From: Cantharellus purpuraceus
Taxonomy: Eukaryota; Basidiomycota; Agaricomycetes; Cantharellales; Hydnaceae
Assembly (NCBI GenBank): GCA_025174535.1
Contig: JALBUN010000010.1
Span: 682,001 to 746,000 of the forward strand
DNA length: 64,000 nucleotides
Direction of reading: 5' to 3'
Shown: positions 1 through 11,811 of the stretch, piece after piece
Layout: each line of letters opens with the position of its first letter
How positions within the stretch are numbered: the first letter of the stretch is position 1
Program-made: the position numbers and the translations under genes
The notes under the pieces: generated by a model
What the model was told of the DNA's origin: nothing
What the model saw: only the letters and a program-made list of their open reading frames with translations
Database searches by the model: none

Positions 1-474
1 CCTTGCGTGACTACAAATCTACAGGGTGAGATTGTCTATCAATAGTCCTGCCATTAGTGCTCTTGTTTAAGTTACTAGTGTGTACTGCCTTTGCAGAGCA
101 TTAGAAGCTTGAACTTATGTGAAGCAGTTGCAAGACTACTTCACACATTGCTGTTACCTGCTTCAGAGTGTCACTGATTGGACAGTCAGATTCATCCACC
201 TACTTTCTTTAGCCTCTAAGTGCATCTGACCCCTAAGCATCCATGAACTCTAGACTCTGGAAGTCCTATTCATTCTCTACTGCTAAGAAATGTATTACCT
301 TCCTGCATATAGTCTGCATTGACCAATACAAAGGATTATAACCAAAGTACCCATGTTAAATTGTTTCTGGAGTTGTGCTGCAGCAGGGTTTGATATTCTT
401 CTCAGCTGTTCATTCATGGAATTGTGGTGATTTAGAGTTTGCCCTAACACCATAATTTTGTGGGTTCCAAAACA
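1..474 (+). mobile_element. 3' part of a 1.43-kb solo-LTR-type repeat, cut by the window edge
   Basis: This stretch matches the right-hand end of the intact LTR at 16105-17534, including the terminal ...GGTTCCAAAACA. Only about the last third of the LTR is inside the window, so no target duplication can be checked. The strand follows the TATA box seen in complete copies. It lies about 0.7 kb downstream of the Ras exchange factor gene, which reads toward it. Confidence 0.85.
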
Positions 475-1171
475 GCCCTACAAAATCATTGATGCTTACA
501 ACAGTCCTTCCAAAGAAAGGGGCTTCTTCCCCTGGTCTCATCAAATTTGCAGGTGGGTCTCTCACATAACTTAAGCGGGCTTCCGGCAGTGATACAGTGC
601 GCCGTCGGACTTGGGATAAACAGGTTATTCGCACGGTCAATCACTTATCACAATCGAGCCAACTACTGGGCGTCTGGGCGCAATTAGAATCAATTCCTAG
701 AGCCCCACCTGAGGGAGGGAGAGCATTTCTGATGTTCCATACATGCAAGCGAAGAGTAGGATTAAATACGCAATATAGCAGGAACTTGAGATGCAGTGAG
801 GGGAAATGTGAATCGTTGTGACAAGTGTTATATGGCTTCAGGGACGGTGTGGAGACAAGACATGTAAAATGACAACGTAAGTTCCTCTTCATAACAACAG
901 ATGTGCCGACAGGTTATACGCGACTGAGTCCATGGTCATTGGTGTTGCAGTAAAGAAACAAGTTGAATGTGTGGCAAAAGATGTCAAGATGTTTATATCA
1001 CGACTGGATGACTTTGGGGACTGGAACCGTGGTTTGGCTGCGGCTTAATGTGCCCAGACCCCATATCTGAAGCATTGGCTTCCCATCGCCTGATGAGATG
1101 GGAGCGTCTGCGGGGCGCCGAGGTTCTACAAGGAGGCTAGAACGACAAATACAATTGTCAAAGGCCACCCA
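475..1171. other. Intergenic stretch next to the LTR fragment
   Basis: On the minus strand 475-610 stays open and contains the peptide LMRPGEEAPFFGRTV immediately beside the LTR end. It may be a remnant of a gene or element hit by the LTR, but I cannot name it. The rest shows nothing recognisable, apart from a possible alternative last exon of the neighbouring exchange-factor gene, which would end at 993-995. Confidence 0.35.
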
Positions 1172-4100
1172 TTACGTATAATAATCTCGTTCATACCTTC
1201 TCCTGTACAAATCTTGCAAGTCTCCTGCATTCCTGGCTTCGTCAAATTGTGCCATAAGGTAACATTGCACTTCAGGTATTTCCTTCAAATTATAAGGCAC
1301 CTGGAAGCGCTGCAAATCTGAAAAAAGGAGTTAGCTCTTCGAAGATATCGCGGAAGAACATCGTACCTTGAACAATTCTCGCCAACTTGTGGTACTTGTT
1401 GAAGTTGATGAGTTTTCGCTTGGAATCGCGCGGAGAGTTGCGATGACTGGGATTACCCTCGCGGCAGAAGGTAACATCAGTCAAATATAGACCTATTTAC
1501 ATGTGTCATTAGCAGTCACGAGCACAACAATACTGTGTATTTACCCAAAAATGGGACAGCCGGAGGATTGGTACTTCGTAGGCGAGACCGGTATTCGGAG
1601 TAGTTACGAGCATGGTCGGCCATTTTGCGCAGCGCTTCTAATTGCACCTTGCTTTTTTGGGGTAAAGCCTAGGCAGCAGTTTCAAAAAGTATAAGATGCC
1701 ATTATTGGAAGTAGTGCTACATGTACTTACTGCCCAAGTTTGTTGCAATCGCGAGATAGTTGAGGAATCCAGGGCGGCAAGAATAGAGCGGGAAGTGCTG
1801 TAGTTATTTAAACTCGAGCAACGCTGCAGTTTATGGTTTGCATCAGAGATAATAATTTGGCCTATGGTAGGCTAACTCACATCGGCGACTTTAATGAAGA
1901 ACTTCACTAAGTTTGTGCGCTTTTTTGCGTCGGACTCGTCCAGAATGCTCTCTGTCACCCAACCAGTAATCGCAGTACTTAGCGTGCTAATCGCCTTGAC
2001 ATTGGTAGCTGGTGCGCCTCCAGTTTGCCCTAACTCGAGGACCTCCTCTGGCCGAACATGGAGATACAGCTTGGACTCCATGATCGTGAACTGCCGAGCA
2101 AGTTCTAGTGCGTCAAAGTCGGTAATAGCGATACTCGAGTAGGTCTTGTTTTTCAGTGAAGCAAACAACGCTTTGTTGATAGTTGGCCTAGGAATTTCAG
2201 AAGGCGAGACAGGAGTTAGCAGGGAAGTTGGTGCTTCCCGTAACCGATCCACAGATTTTGTTCGATCGATGGGGCGGGGACTGACGATTGAGTCGTCCGA
2301 GATTGTCCGTGCACGAATGATTTCCAGGATTCTCTGCGCCGGCGCAGGAAACTGGATAGCGATCGTCCCACGAACAAACTGACTCAGCTGCGTGAGTACA
2401 GTGTCATCGGTGTCTGGACGCCAATAACTTTCGAGCCAGGTTTTAATAAAATTGGACACGCGAAGCTTGATGGGCGTTGCTTTGCGCTTCACCCAAACGT
2501 CCAGGTCACTGTCTTTGAGCATCGCTGGAGGCTGCAGATTATACCGTCCTATCAGCGCGTTCACCAGTTCAGGAGGTCCAATGAAAAGGCGCCAAGTCAT
2601 CATGAAGATTTGATGGAAAGCGGGCTCGACAAGTGCGTCATGCGGTGTCATCTTCTCCACCATAACATCGAGGGTTGCACCGACAATTGCTCCCTCGGGG
2701 TTGTAAGCGATGTCTCGGACGTCATAGTCATGGGATAGGACACTGGCGAAAACGCTGTCTACATCAAGAGGGGGAACAGGGCCGGGACTCGAGGGTGTTG
2801 GAGGCACCATAGACTCAGAAGAGGGAGGAACTGGTAAATTGCCATGTAAAAGCTTTTCTTCGAAGGGTGAGTAAGTCTCTGCAGGTATAAGTGTGTCAGA
2901 TGAATCGAATCACGTACACACGACTACATACCTTTCCCCTCTGGCGAGTCTGAACATTCCTGACCACTCTCTGCCTCTGCAGCAAATGAATGTGCTGACT
3001 GTCTAGACTGATTGTCATTATCTTCCTCGTCGGATTCTTCATCTACAGTGCTCTCTGATCCTCCGGACGACGCCCCTCGCATAGCAATGTCAACCGAAGG
3101 TCGCTTAGCAACATCTACCGCTTGGATCGTTATGTCATCCTCCACATGAGCTTCGCCATCCTCCTTCACTACGCTAATAACATGCTGAGGGAGCTGGTCA
3201 TGCTCTTGCATGGATGTGGCACTCATTGACCTGCGACGAAGGTAAGAGACGGGTCGCGGGCGTTTACCAACGACGTGTGATGTTCCATGCAGCGAGTGCA
3301 CAGATTCATTTGACGAAAGGCTGGGAAGACAAATGACAAAAGGGTCCTCGCCGATCGGTCGACTCAAACAAATCCTGACGGCCGCCACGCAATCTGCTGC
3401 AACCTTGAGCACACCTGTTGCGCCCTGAAGTGTTCTACGCCTTTCATCCTCCTCGCTTACATCGGTAGAGGTGGTGCTGGTGGTTTCACGCACCGCCTCT
3501 ACGAGGTCATTTGTGGCGCCAAAAAGAGCGTCTTTTGCTTCTTGCAACGTCTCCGCCTTGGCAGCGCCCACGTCTGGATGACATGCGACAGCTTCGACAA
3601 GCGTGAGTAACTGCCTCACCATATCCACCGTCTCCCTCGCAAACTCGATTAGATGGCCCTTGCTTGAGGCATGCAAATGGCGGCCATAGGAATGCACATG
3701 ACCAATGAAAGCAGCAATCGCAGAGAGCAGATCGTCATGTGTAACCCGAAGTGCGGAGAGTACTTGTGCGGTACTGCACGGGCCAGAAGGAAACGGAGGT
3801 GAAATCGGCGAGCCGTATGACTCCAACGACCCTGATGAGAGTGAGGACATGCTGCTGATGCTGAGCTGTTTTGGTCGCTGTATCTGTCCCTGTGCAATTG
3901 AGCGCAGTGGACGAGCTGAAAAAATAGTCGTTGAAGTCGGCATAGGAACTGCATGTAGTTGCTTTGAACGTTCCAGATGTTGTATGCGACGACGCTCGCG
4001 TAAATCATTGAGACTTTTCGTGCGCATTGCCGAGAGCTCCGCCGGTTTATCCAACGGCCGAACCACGAAAGGGGGATGCCTGACTGTAGCCTCATGTGCG

Positions 4101-5935
4101 CCGTCAGAGCCAGTGCCGCGCAAGACCATGGGGGTATACCCCGACTGAATTCTCCGATGCGGTGAAATTGATGGTGATACCATCCCCAGGTCTATCCTCA
4201 TCCTCTGCTGCATATCCCTTTCGCTCCCACTGCTTCCAGACCCTGATCCATGTGAAAGCACATTCCTCGAAACAGGAAGTTCGACGTTGTTCGCCTCGCA
4301 TACGTCTAGGAATTGTGTGACATTCCTCAAGACTTCCCCACCCATGCGGAGCATTTGCTCCAACTCCCAGTCCTGTTGCTCTACCTCAGCCTGAACGACC
4401 ACTGTCTCATCCCATGCCCCCTCCTCGTCCGTATCTGCGCCAGGCCAATCTGAACATCGCCGTGCTTGCGATACGAGCGTGGCCAGATTCCCAAGTATAA
4501 TTTTCCGCTCTTGGGCAAGTTGCGGGACACGCCGGAGCGTTGGTGCATCGCGATGTAGGCATTCTGTTGAAGTGAGCAGACTCCGAACACAGGATATAAC
4601 ACATGCTGTCGAAGGCTGGTAATGCGCTTGCCGACGAGAAGCAACAGCCCGGTGAAGTAAAGAAAGAGCATGTAATAACGGAGTGAGGCGTGGTGATTGA
4701 CTCCGATAAGACGCGGCGAAAGACGGTGTTGGTGAAAAGGCGCGTGACGACACATCTCCTTCTGCGATAGCCCGATACAGGGAGAATGTAGGTGACAGCG
4801 CACCATCACGGCTGCCGCTCTGCTGATCGCTTTTGCTACAATCTGGTGTCGGCTTGCTGAGAAGCGTTGGTGATGATGAAGAGGATACGTCAGCGTCTGG
4901 AGAAGTAAACTCTGGTACAGGTTCCGCAAGAAGCTGATCAGACTGAGTCTCAAATGTAGGTAGCACGGGAGTTTGTGTTGAGGTTTGTGCCGGGTTTGCT
5001 GAAGATGACGAGAGTGCCGAAGTCCATGAAGCAAGAGAAGGCGTTGAGCCATTTGTGTTTTTATACAACTGTGCTCGGCATTAGCGTCTCGTATCACTAG
5101 CATATACTTCCACTAACCTCAACGAAAACTTCGTCCCTTAACCTACCCACTTGATCTAGACCGCTCACATAATTGCTCGGAAACCACCCCCGCCGACCGT
5201 CAAGTTCACCATCCCACCAGCCTGACGCATCTCGATTTAGGACCTACTTCATGTGTCAGCAGGCTCTTTCAATTTTCTGAGTAGCAAAGCTCACTAAGAT
5301 AATTTGACCGGCTCTGAATGACAGACATGTTGCATTGGGTGAGATTGGTGTGAAATCATGTAGAGCAAGCACATGAGAATGTAACTGATCAACTGCCGAG
5401 AAAGGGTTCATATGTGAAAGCGAGACGCTTTTCATAGCTTACCAATGCTGACTAGACTCTCTGAGGAGCTCAGTGGTTGCTGAGAGTCTTGTGTCTTGAC
5501 ATGTCCATCCACAACATCTATATGACTCTTGCTGGAAAAGCTCTTGACACCCTGCCCAAAGTCAACCCCCAACCCATAACGAGCGGAAGTGGCTGATGAA
5601 GTGGAGCCAAGTACTGATCCAGCGGAAGTGGCCGCTGTTGTGACGGTCTCTCTGGAATGAGAGTATACCGAGGTGTCAGTACATAATGATGAAGCAGAAG
5701 CCACAGAACTAGAAGAAGCCTGTCGGCTCTGCGAAGTAAGATGCGATCCAGACTGAGGTTGAGTCGAAGACGGCGGACCAAGGTGTGAATAAGTTGTGGG
5801 GACCGATGTATCAATCGCAGGATGGGGGAGGGGTTGTGAGCGAGAGGACTGATTTCGTTGATGTGTGGGTCGTGTACGCAAAGAGGAGCGAGACAGGGAG
5901 GAATGGGCAACTACTGTGCTAGCTGTGCTGTTCAT
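1172..5935 (-). CDS. Cdc25-like Ras guanine-nucleotide exchange factor with SH3 domain
   Basis: Predicted to load GTP onto Ras at the membrane, upstream of cAMP and/or morphogenesis signalling. Order from the N terminus: a Ser-rich leader (5935 to 5432), an SH3 domain whose core reads WWDGELDGRRGWFPSNYV (about 5235-5170), a long Ser/Pro-rich middle exon (5068-2924), a RasGEF-N module (about 2690-2540, with EKMTPHDALVEPAFHQIFM), and the catalytic RasGEF domain (about 2140-1172, with FLxxYLTDVTFCREGNPS-type and VPYNLKEIPEVQCYLMAQF segments). Several introns of about 50-100 bp interrupt it. The start chosen is the ATG at 5935, which opens a long Ser-rich exon. The end is either the stop at 1172 or, if a GTATGA donor just before it is used, a further exon ending at 993. 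Length near 1,300 residues fits fungal Cdc25/Ste6/BUD5-type exchangers with SH3. Exon joins are inferred. Confidence 0.88.
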
Positions 5936-8889
5936 TGGACGGAGAAATTGCTGTGATGGTATTGTCTACGTGCTGTAGACTTCAATCAACATCCACTAAA
6001 CAAAATGAGAGGTCGTGACTCACTGCTATGTAGTAGTTCAAATGAGTGGTCGGTTTCGGCAAGTGGAAGCGAAACTCAGAGAGAAGCAATGGGTTTGGTG
6101 CCTGAAGCGAAAGTCACAAACAGAAATCCAATAGGCTTGTCGTGAAAAGGAAGAGATTAAGACTTGGTAGACGGAAGTGAGTTGGAAAAAATTGACCTCC
6201 AGGTAAAACGAAACCAACCCTATGAATGTGGAAATGTCGGCAGAAGAACGCGTCCCGACAAGTAAGGCTGTGGCAAAGGTCGTCGTTAGGGGAGACGGTG
6301 GACAAGGAGATGAGCAAAGGCGCGGGGAAGTCTCTCAAGTGTTCGAAACTTGGTGTAAACACGGCTCAGTAAATTGAATCTCCGCAGCTTTTCACTAGAT
6401 CGTTTTGGTAACTTCTTTGATCGTGAGTGCCTATTCGTGGCACGTATTAACTCCCAAACAACTATGACAGCTAAGCAGGTATGGAACACCTGCGGCTACT
6501 AGACACTATACATACACCCAGTAGTTGGCATAGCACTCGTCTGTAACTTTTCTACATGTCGCCAGTTCACAAACTTCCTGGAGCTTGCGGCCAACCTTCC
6601 ATCCCCGAGCTACGCCTATCTCCATGGAAGAAGTCTTCGAAAGGCCATTCGGCGCCATTGACAACCCTAAAATATCCAATCGTTTCTATGTTCATAGACT
6701 GCCGAGATTATGCTATACGCCTATTCGCAGCAGGTCGGCAGTCCTTGCTCTGAAGCTCCTCGCGCCTATAGTAGTGCTCCCCGCACTCATTAATATTAAT
6801 TGGACTGCCATAGATGCACCATTCTCAACTTTCCCTCCCTACAATGTCTCATTAAAATGGTCGGCCCCCGCGCAGTCGGTCCTGTTTCCTTGGTTGGGTC
6901 ACCCCGACTCCTCGGGTGGGTACCAGGAGACGCCAGCCAGGTGTGCCCGGTTTTCTGCAGAACTGGCACCCCAGACTCGAACATACACCGTAATGTGAAG
7001 CCAGCGTGATCACGGTCTCCATTCCATTGACTTTCTTGCCCGAAAATTTGCATAAGACAACCTTTGAACAGCAAGGAGCAAGTAATATGATATCAAACAA
7101 TATCCTTCGCCAGTCAGCAGCAGCTTCTGAAATTTGACATGGGTACCTACTAGCGGACCCAAGATCGCCACGTCATTAGACATTTCCGGATAGCAATGCG
7201 CGCCGGACAAATCAAGTTAATACACGCTCCTCTCTGCTACATAACCTTCACAATTGCAGCCGTTTTCTAGGACATTGCATCTATATATGGGATTAAACTA
7301 ATAGATTATTAGTAAAAAACCTTTAGCACTGCATCATGGACATGCCTGCGCTTACAGACGCCCGTGACCCTTCGAAAACCGATCATTCATGACCCTATGA
7401 CCGATCGCTTTCACGACCCTATTCCTTCCACATCATCAGAGATCCTCACTATTATATGTATGATCACCATCTATTTCAAGGCGTGTCCACGCGGGCGCCC
7501 ACTGGTGCGCATCATCAATGCGACAGGTCCAAAAACGCGCTGTAGGGGCGGCCAGAATCAGGATTGTGAAACCCTTGACATGACACATTGCTGTAATGCT
7601 GAAGAAGAGGAAAAGAGACCATATTCTCTCTTGACTGCACTCCCCTCATATATATGCAGTCGCAAACAGGAGAACATTTTTCAAACAGTACCAAGAAAGG
7701 AGCGGGAAGCTGACCCAACTCCGTCGACAATGCCTATATGTCCTGGGAGCTCTATCAAGCACTTTCACGCAGAAGGAGCCGAGACGAAGTCCAAACGGTG
7801 CCCGAGGCTAAGCCAAGCACTACGCAATATATACGCATGCCTTTTTTACCATAACGACACTGACATTTGTGTAGCATTGCATAACCGATGTTTCAGCTCG
7901 AGCGAATCTCATGCAGGCACCTGGGCAACCTACTAGAGAGAATGAAGAATCTGGCCCATATTGGTCGCTCTACGAAGAATACATTTTCCCTTGACTCAAT
8001 GATGACAGGTTGCAGCATTCTTGCGGTAAGGATGGTGCGTGTGATGATATTGAATACGACCTTAATAGTACTATTCTTCGTCTATCAAGTAGACAAAGTC
8101 ATACGGGTGGTTTACCCATGACTGAAACAACATCGCTGCCTTGTCCTCTGCAGTTCACAGGGGGAAATGCCCGTCGTCACGGAGTGTGTCCCCAAAGGGC
8201 CGAACACTTTCAGGTTTTTCCACAGGACATCAGCCTCCATGCATCTACGTCTCGTATGATGCCCCAAAATTGGTCTCCCACCCCACAACCAAGCGCCATG
8301 AGATGGAGATGCAGGTCAAGCGACCTGTGTCATTGTTACGATACGATTCCAGTTGCGAGCGACTTCTGCTGTACGGATCTGCCTCAAACATCAGAAGATG
8401 AACTTTCTGGCAAAACTTGCAACACCCAAGTGCACCGCGCTTTTGGTTCCATCGGGGTCCCCGATGCGCCTCGGCCAAATGGTCCTGATCAGCCCTAATT
8501 GCATGGAGAGAATTCATGGAACCTGCTAGAAGTCGCTGCTGTCCGATCAATCAATATACATCGATTGCCCGAATCTAGTTCCTCATATTCCCCGCACAGA
8601 GAAACAGACTGCACTAGCTTGTCACTTTGCTACCTTTTGTAACCCTTTGCTACCGATGCACGGAACTGCTCCAGTACTCACGGAACCAGATCGAATCTAC
8701 ACAACGATCCCACCTCTCGGGTGATGTAAACCCTTTTGAACCTGCGTCCGGGGCGAATATGGGTGGATTTGATATCTAATGTATTTTCCCAGACTACGGC
8801 TATACTGACGGTTTTCTTCCAGTCAAGGCCAAGTGCATCAGTCTTGTCACCTCGGACAGCTTCTCAACCACTTCAGCGAGTTGTTTCAG
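5936..8889. other. Intergenic, no supported gene
   Basis: This contains the upstream region of the exchange-factor gene and about 2.5 kb of sequence in which short open frames lie on both strands without splice-consistent extension or recognisable motifs. An open frame at 6585-6998 (+) has a hydrophobic stretch, but nothing supports it as a gene. Confidence 0.4.
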
Positions 8890-9405
8890 AGCGTTGATTC
8901 ATTTGCGTGAGAAGTGCCTTGTCCATGTGGTGGTCCTCGCACCTGAGCGCAAGAATCCCGCGAAAGCAAGCTTGATTGCCGCATCGAGGTTGGCGTGCTG
9001 GAGCGATGTGTGTAGGGCTGAGACAGTGACCAGTCGTTGGGGGATGCTGAGGGTGATAGGCATGGTAGGTCTGCGGTCCCTATCCCCGAAATACTGTTTG
9101 ATACCCCTAATGACCCACTGCACAATTGGGGATTCAACAGCGTCGAATGGCAGGTCGGAACAACATGGAGGGATTTGATGCGGCAAAGATAGGCCTTGAT
9201 TGACAATGCGAGAATGCGCCTTGTGTAGACCAGATGCGCAACCCATTCCAGGACTGCGGCTTTGTTGGCAGGGAGGTATGAGCCGTCGCCGTTAAGTAGG
9301 TGGTGGTGGAGGCTGATGAAATCAATGAATGATCGCTGCCCTGTGCTGTAAGTCCTGCGGGCGGAGGTGGTAAGCCCGTTGTGATAGTCGATTGATGTCC
9401 AAGGG
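8890..9405 (-). pseudogene. Broken tyrosine-recombinase (Crypton/DIRS-like) relic
   Basis: Read on the minus strand, 9355-9190 gives RTYSTGQRSFIDFISLHHH followed by LVYTRRILALSIKAYLCRI, which looks like the N-terminal core-binding region of fungal tyrosine recombinases. After a frameshift, 9246-8899 continues with KLAFAGFLRSG, a fingerprint of the same family just before its catalytic part. The Arg...HxxR...Tyr catalytic residues are not present in a readable frame, so the copy is truncated and dead. Such genes are mobile or domesticated in basidiomycetes. Family assignment is from remembered motifs. The exact class, Crypton versus DIRS, is undecided. Confidence 0.6.
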
Positions 9406-9964
9406 GAGTGGTGGCAGGATGTTCTATTGAAAGATATGAAAATATAGTGTGAAGCTAGGTAATTTAAGAGACCATTGCTAATATGGAGCCACAGACATAC
9501 TGTACAGTTTACGGTGTATGTCTGTGTGTATGTCTGGCAGCTGAACGAGCCTGCGCGTCAAGTCAAAACAAACCTGCCCGCATAATGATGCGAGGAGGTG
9601 TGCCACGGCGCGGGTCAGTGATGCTCCACTTTGGTGTTCGAGAGGCATGGTCTTGGAACAGGTGCGCATGCACATCGAGTGCCCCAACCCCAAAACACAC
9701 CTGCAAGAGGTGAGCCTTCTCGGAAGAACAAGAAAACAGCATGCAACTAGAGAGTGATAGGCCCGCGAAAAGCATGACCAGGCACTCAATAATTGTTATG
9801 CAGATCAGTATCTGTTTTGTATCTTTGTAGCAAAGCTGAATCCGACATCTCGGGTACCAAATGGCAGTTACTAAGTTGACGAATAACGTTCAGCAAGAGT
9901 CAAGACCCACAAGGCACCACAAGACTGACGCGTCTTACAGTACCCTGACTTCGCGTTCTCCACC
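9406..9964. other. Intergenic; promoter region of the proteasome gene
   Basis: No gene is supported here. The last 100 bp precede the Rpt5 start codon. Short open frames at 9478-9789 look like chance. Confidence 0.4.
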
Positions 9965-11605
9965 ATGTCATCAATAAATCCACCGACCCAGCTTCCATCA
10001 GACTCCAAACAGGACGCACCTTCAACGTCTACCTCGACGCCACCAATGCAAGAGGCGGCAATGGACACTACAACTGACCAACCACCTGAGGAAACTTGGG
10101 ATGACATACCTGATGATGTACTCAATTCGACAACAGATGAGATTTTTACCCGTATACGTCTTATCGAGAATGATGTCAAGGTTCGACTTAAATCTCACCA
10201 TCAAAGAGTAGAAACTCATGGCAGCACAGGTGATGCGGTCAGAGACGTTGAGATTGCAGCATGAGCAGAGTACAATGAAGGAGAAGATTAGAGACAATGG
10301 AGAGAAAGTTAAACAGAACAAAATTTTGCCGTATCTCGTCGGAAACGTCGTTGAGGTTTGTGCATCCTTCTTGTCATCGCGGATTAAACCTTGACGTAAC
10401 ACGTAGATTTTAGATGTGGACCCTGAGGTAGAAGAGGATGGTGCGAACCAGGACTTGGACTCAATGCGGAAAGGGAAATGTGCAGTGATCAAAACCTCAA
10501 CTCGCCAAACCGTATTTCTACCGCTTATTGGGCTCGTTCCTCCCGAGAAACTCAAACCTGGCGATCTCATCGGCGTAAACAAAGACTCATATCTTATCTT
10601 GGATACTCTCCCTGCGGAATTTGACTCCCGTGTCAAGGCTATGGAGGTTGATGAAAGGCCGACGGAAACTTACACTGATATTGGTGGTCTGGACAAACAA
10701 ATCGAGGAGCTCGCAGAAGCAATCGTACTCCCCATGGAGCAGGCGGATAAGTTTAAGACACTTGGTATCCGGCCACCAAAAGGTGCTCTCATGTACGGAC
10801 CCCCAGGTTAGTGCACAATGTTGTCTCATAGTCGCCAGCAATCTGATTGGCAGCATGGTAGGAACCGGCAAAACTCTTCTTGCTAGGGCTTGCGCGGCTC
10901 AGACCAAGGCGTGTTATTTGAAACTAGCGGGCCCATCTTTAGTGCAAATGTTTATCGGTGATGGTGCAAAGCTCATCCGTGATGCCTTCGAACTAGCGAA
11001 AGAGAAAGCGCCTGCCATTATTTTCATCGACGAACTGGACGCAATTGGCACTAAGCGGTTCGACTCTGAAAAGAGTGGTGACCGTGAAGTGCAACGCACC
11101 ATGCTAGAATTACTTAATCAGCTGGATGGGTTCAGCAGTGACGAGCGAATAAAGGTCTGTCTAGAAGTTCCCATACTGATTGGTTGATGGATTTATATTC
11201 GCTTTAAATAGGTCATTGCTGCCACGAACCGCATTGACATTCTTGATCCTGCTTTGCTGCGCTCGGGACGGCTAGATCGAAAGATAGAGTTCCCTTTACC
11301 GAATGAGACTGCTCGTGCCCGTATTCTCGAGATTCACAGTCGGAAAATGGCGGTTGGGCAGGATGTCAACTTTGAAGAAATTGCACGAAGTACTGATGAA
11401 TTTAATGGCGCTCAGTTGAAGGCAGTCTGTGTTGAGGCGGGTATGATTGCTCTTCGTGAGGGTGCGACCAAGTTGGGGCATGAGCACTTCCATAGTGGAA
11501 TCGCAGAGGGTACGCCCTGTTTAAAGTTAGAGTGACTCACATGCTAACATCTCGGATACCACAGTGCAGGCAAAGAAGAAGAACGACCTCATGTATTTTG
11601 CTTAA
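9965..11605 (+). CDS. RPT5: 26S proteasome regulatory ATPase subunit 6A (Rpt5)
   Basis: AAA+ ATPase of the 19S base that unfolds ubiquitinated substrates and opens the 20S gate, in cytosol and nucleus. Six exons can be joined by eye with introns at 10181-10229, 10356-10406, 10807-10861, 11155-11211 and 11510-11564. Joined, the frame gives an acidic N terminus, a coiled coil (IENDVK then [13 protein letters not shown]), the OB region ([20 protein letters not shown]), Walker A GPPGTGKT (split by an intron), Walker [12 protein letters not shown], the second region of homology with [17 protein letters not shown], and the C-terminal tail DLMYFA. That tail is the HbYX-type anchor that distinguishes Rpt5 among the six ATPases. 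Length near 440 residues is normal and there are no broken motifs. The gene runs convergently into the nickel permease gene with about 200 bp between stops. Confidence 0.96.
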
Positions 11606-11811
11606 TTACAATACACTCTCGACTATTCACTCCAACACAGTTTACGCAGCATCTATGTATTTTTTTCTGCTGTTATAGACAAGTTACACCCGAGGCGACC
11701 CTTGGTCGCGCGTTGGCCGAAATGTTACCAGACCCCTACACGTGCAATGGTTGTATGAACTGGTCCCTAAGGCCATCTCGCCACTAGAAAACTCTGTGAG
11801 ATATTCTCAGG

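Noticed and set aside
410..640. Minus-strand frame across the LTR edge considered as a gene
   Set aside because: Half lies in the LTR; the rest is too short to identify, so it is only mentioned as a remnant.
4381..5103. 240-codon minus-strand frame
   Set aside because: A shadow in another frame of the large Ser-rich exon of the exchange-factor gene.
6585..6998. 137-codon frame with a hydrophobic stretch
   Set aside because: A single hydrophobic segment only, several overlapping frames on both strands, no family features.
7364..7936. 190-codon plus-strand frame in the gene-poor region
   Set aside because: No start context, no homology I recognise, Cys/His spacing irregular; probably chance.
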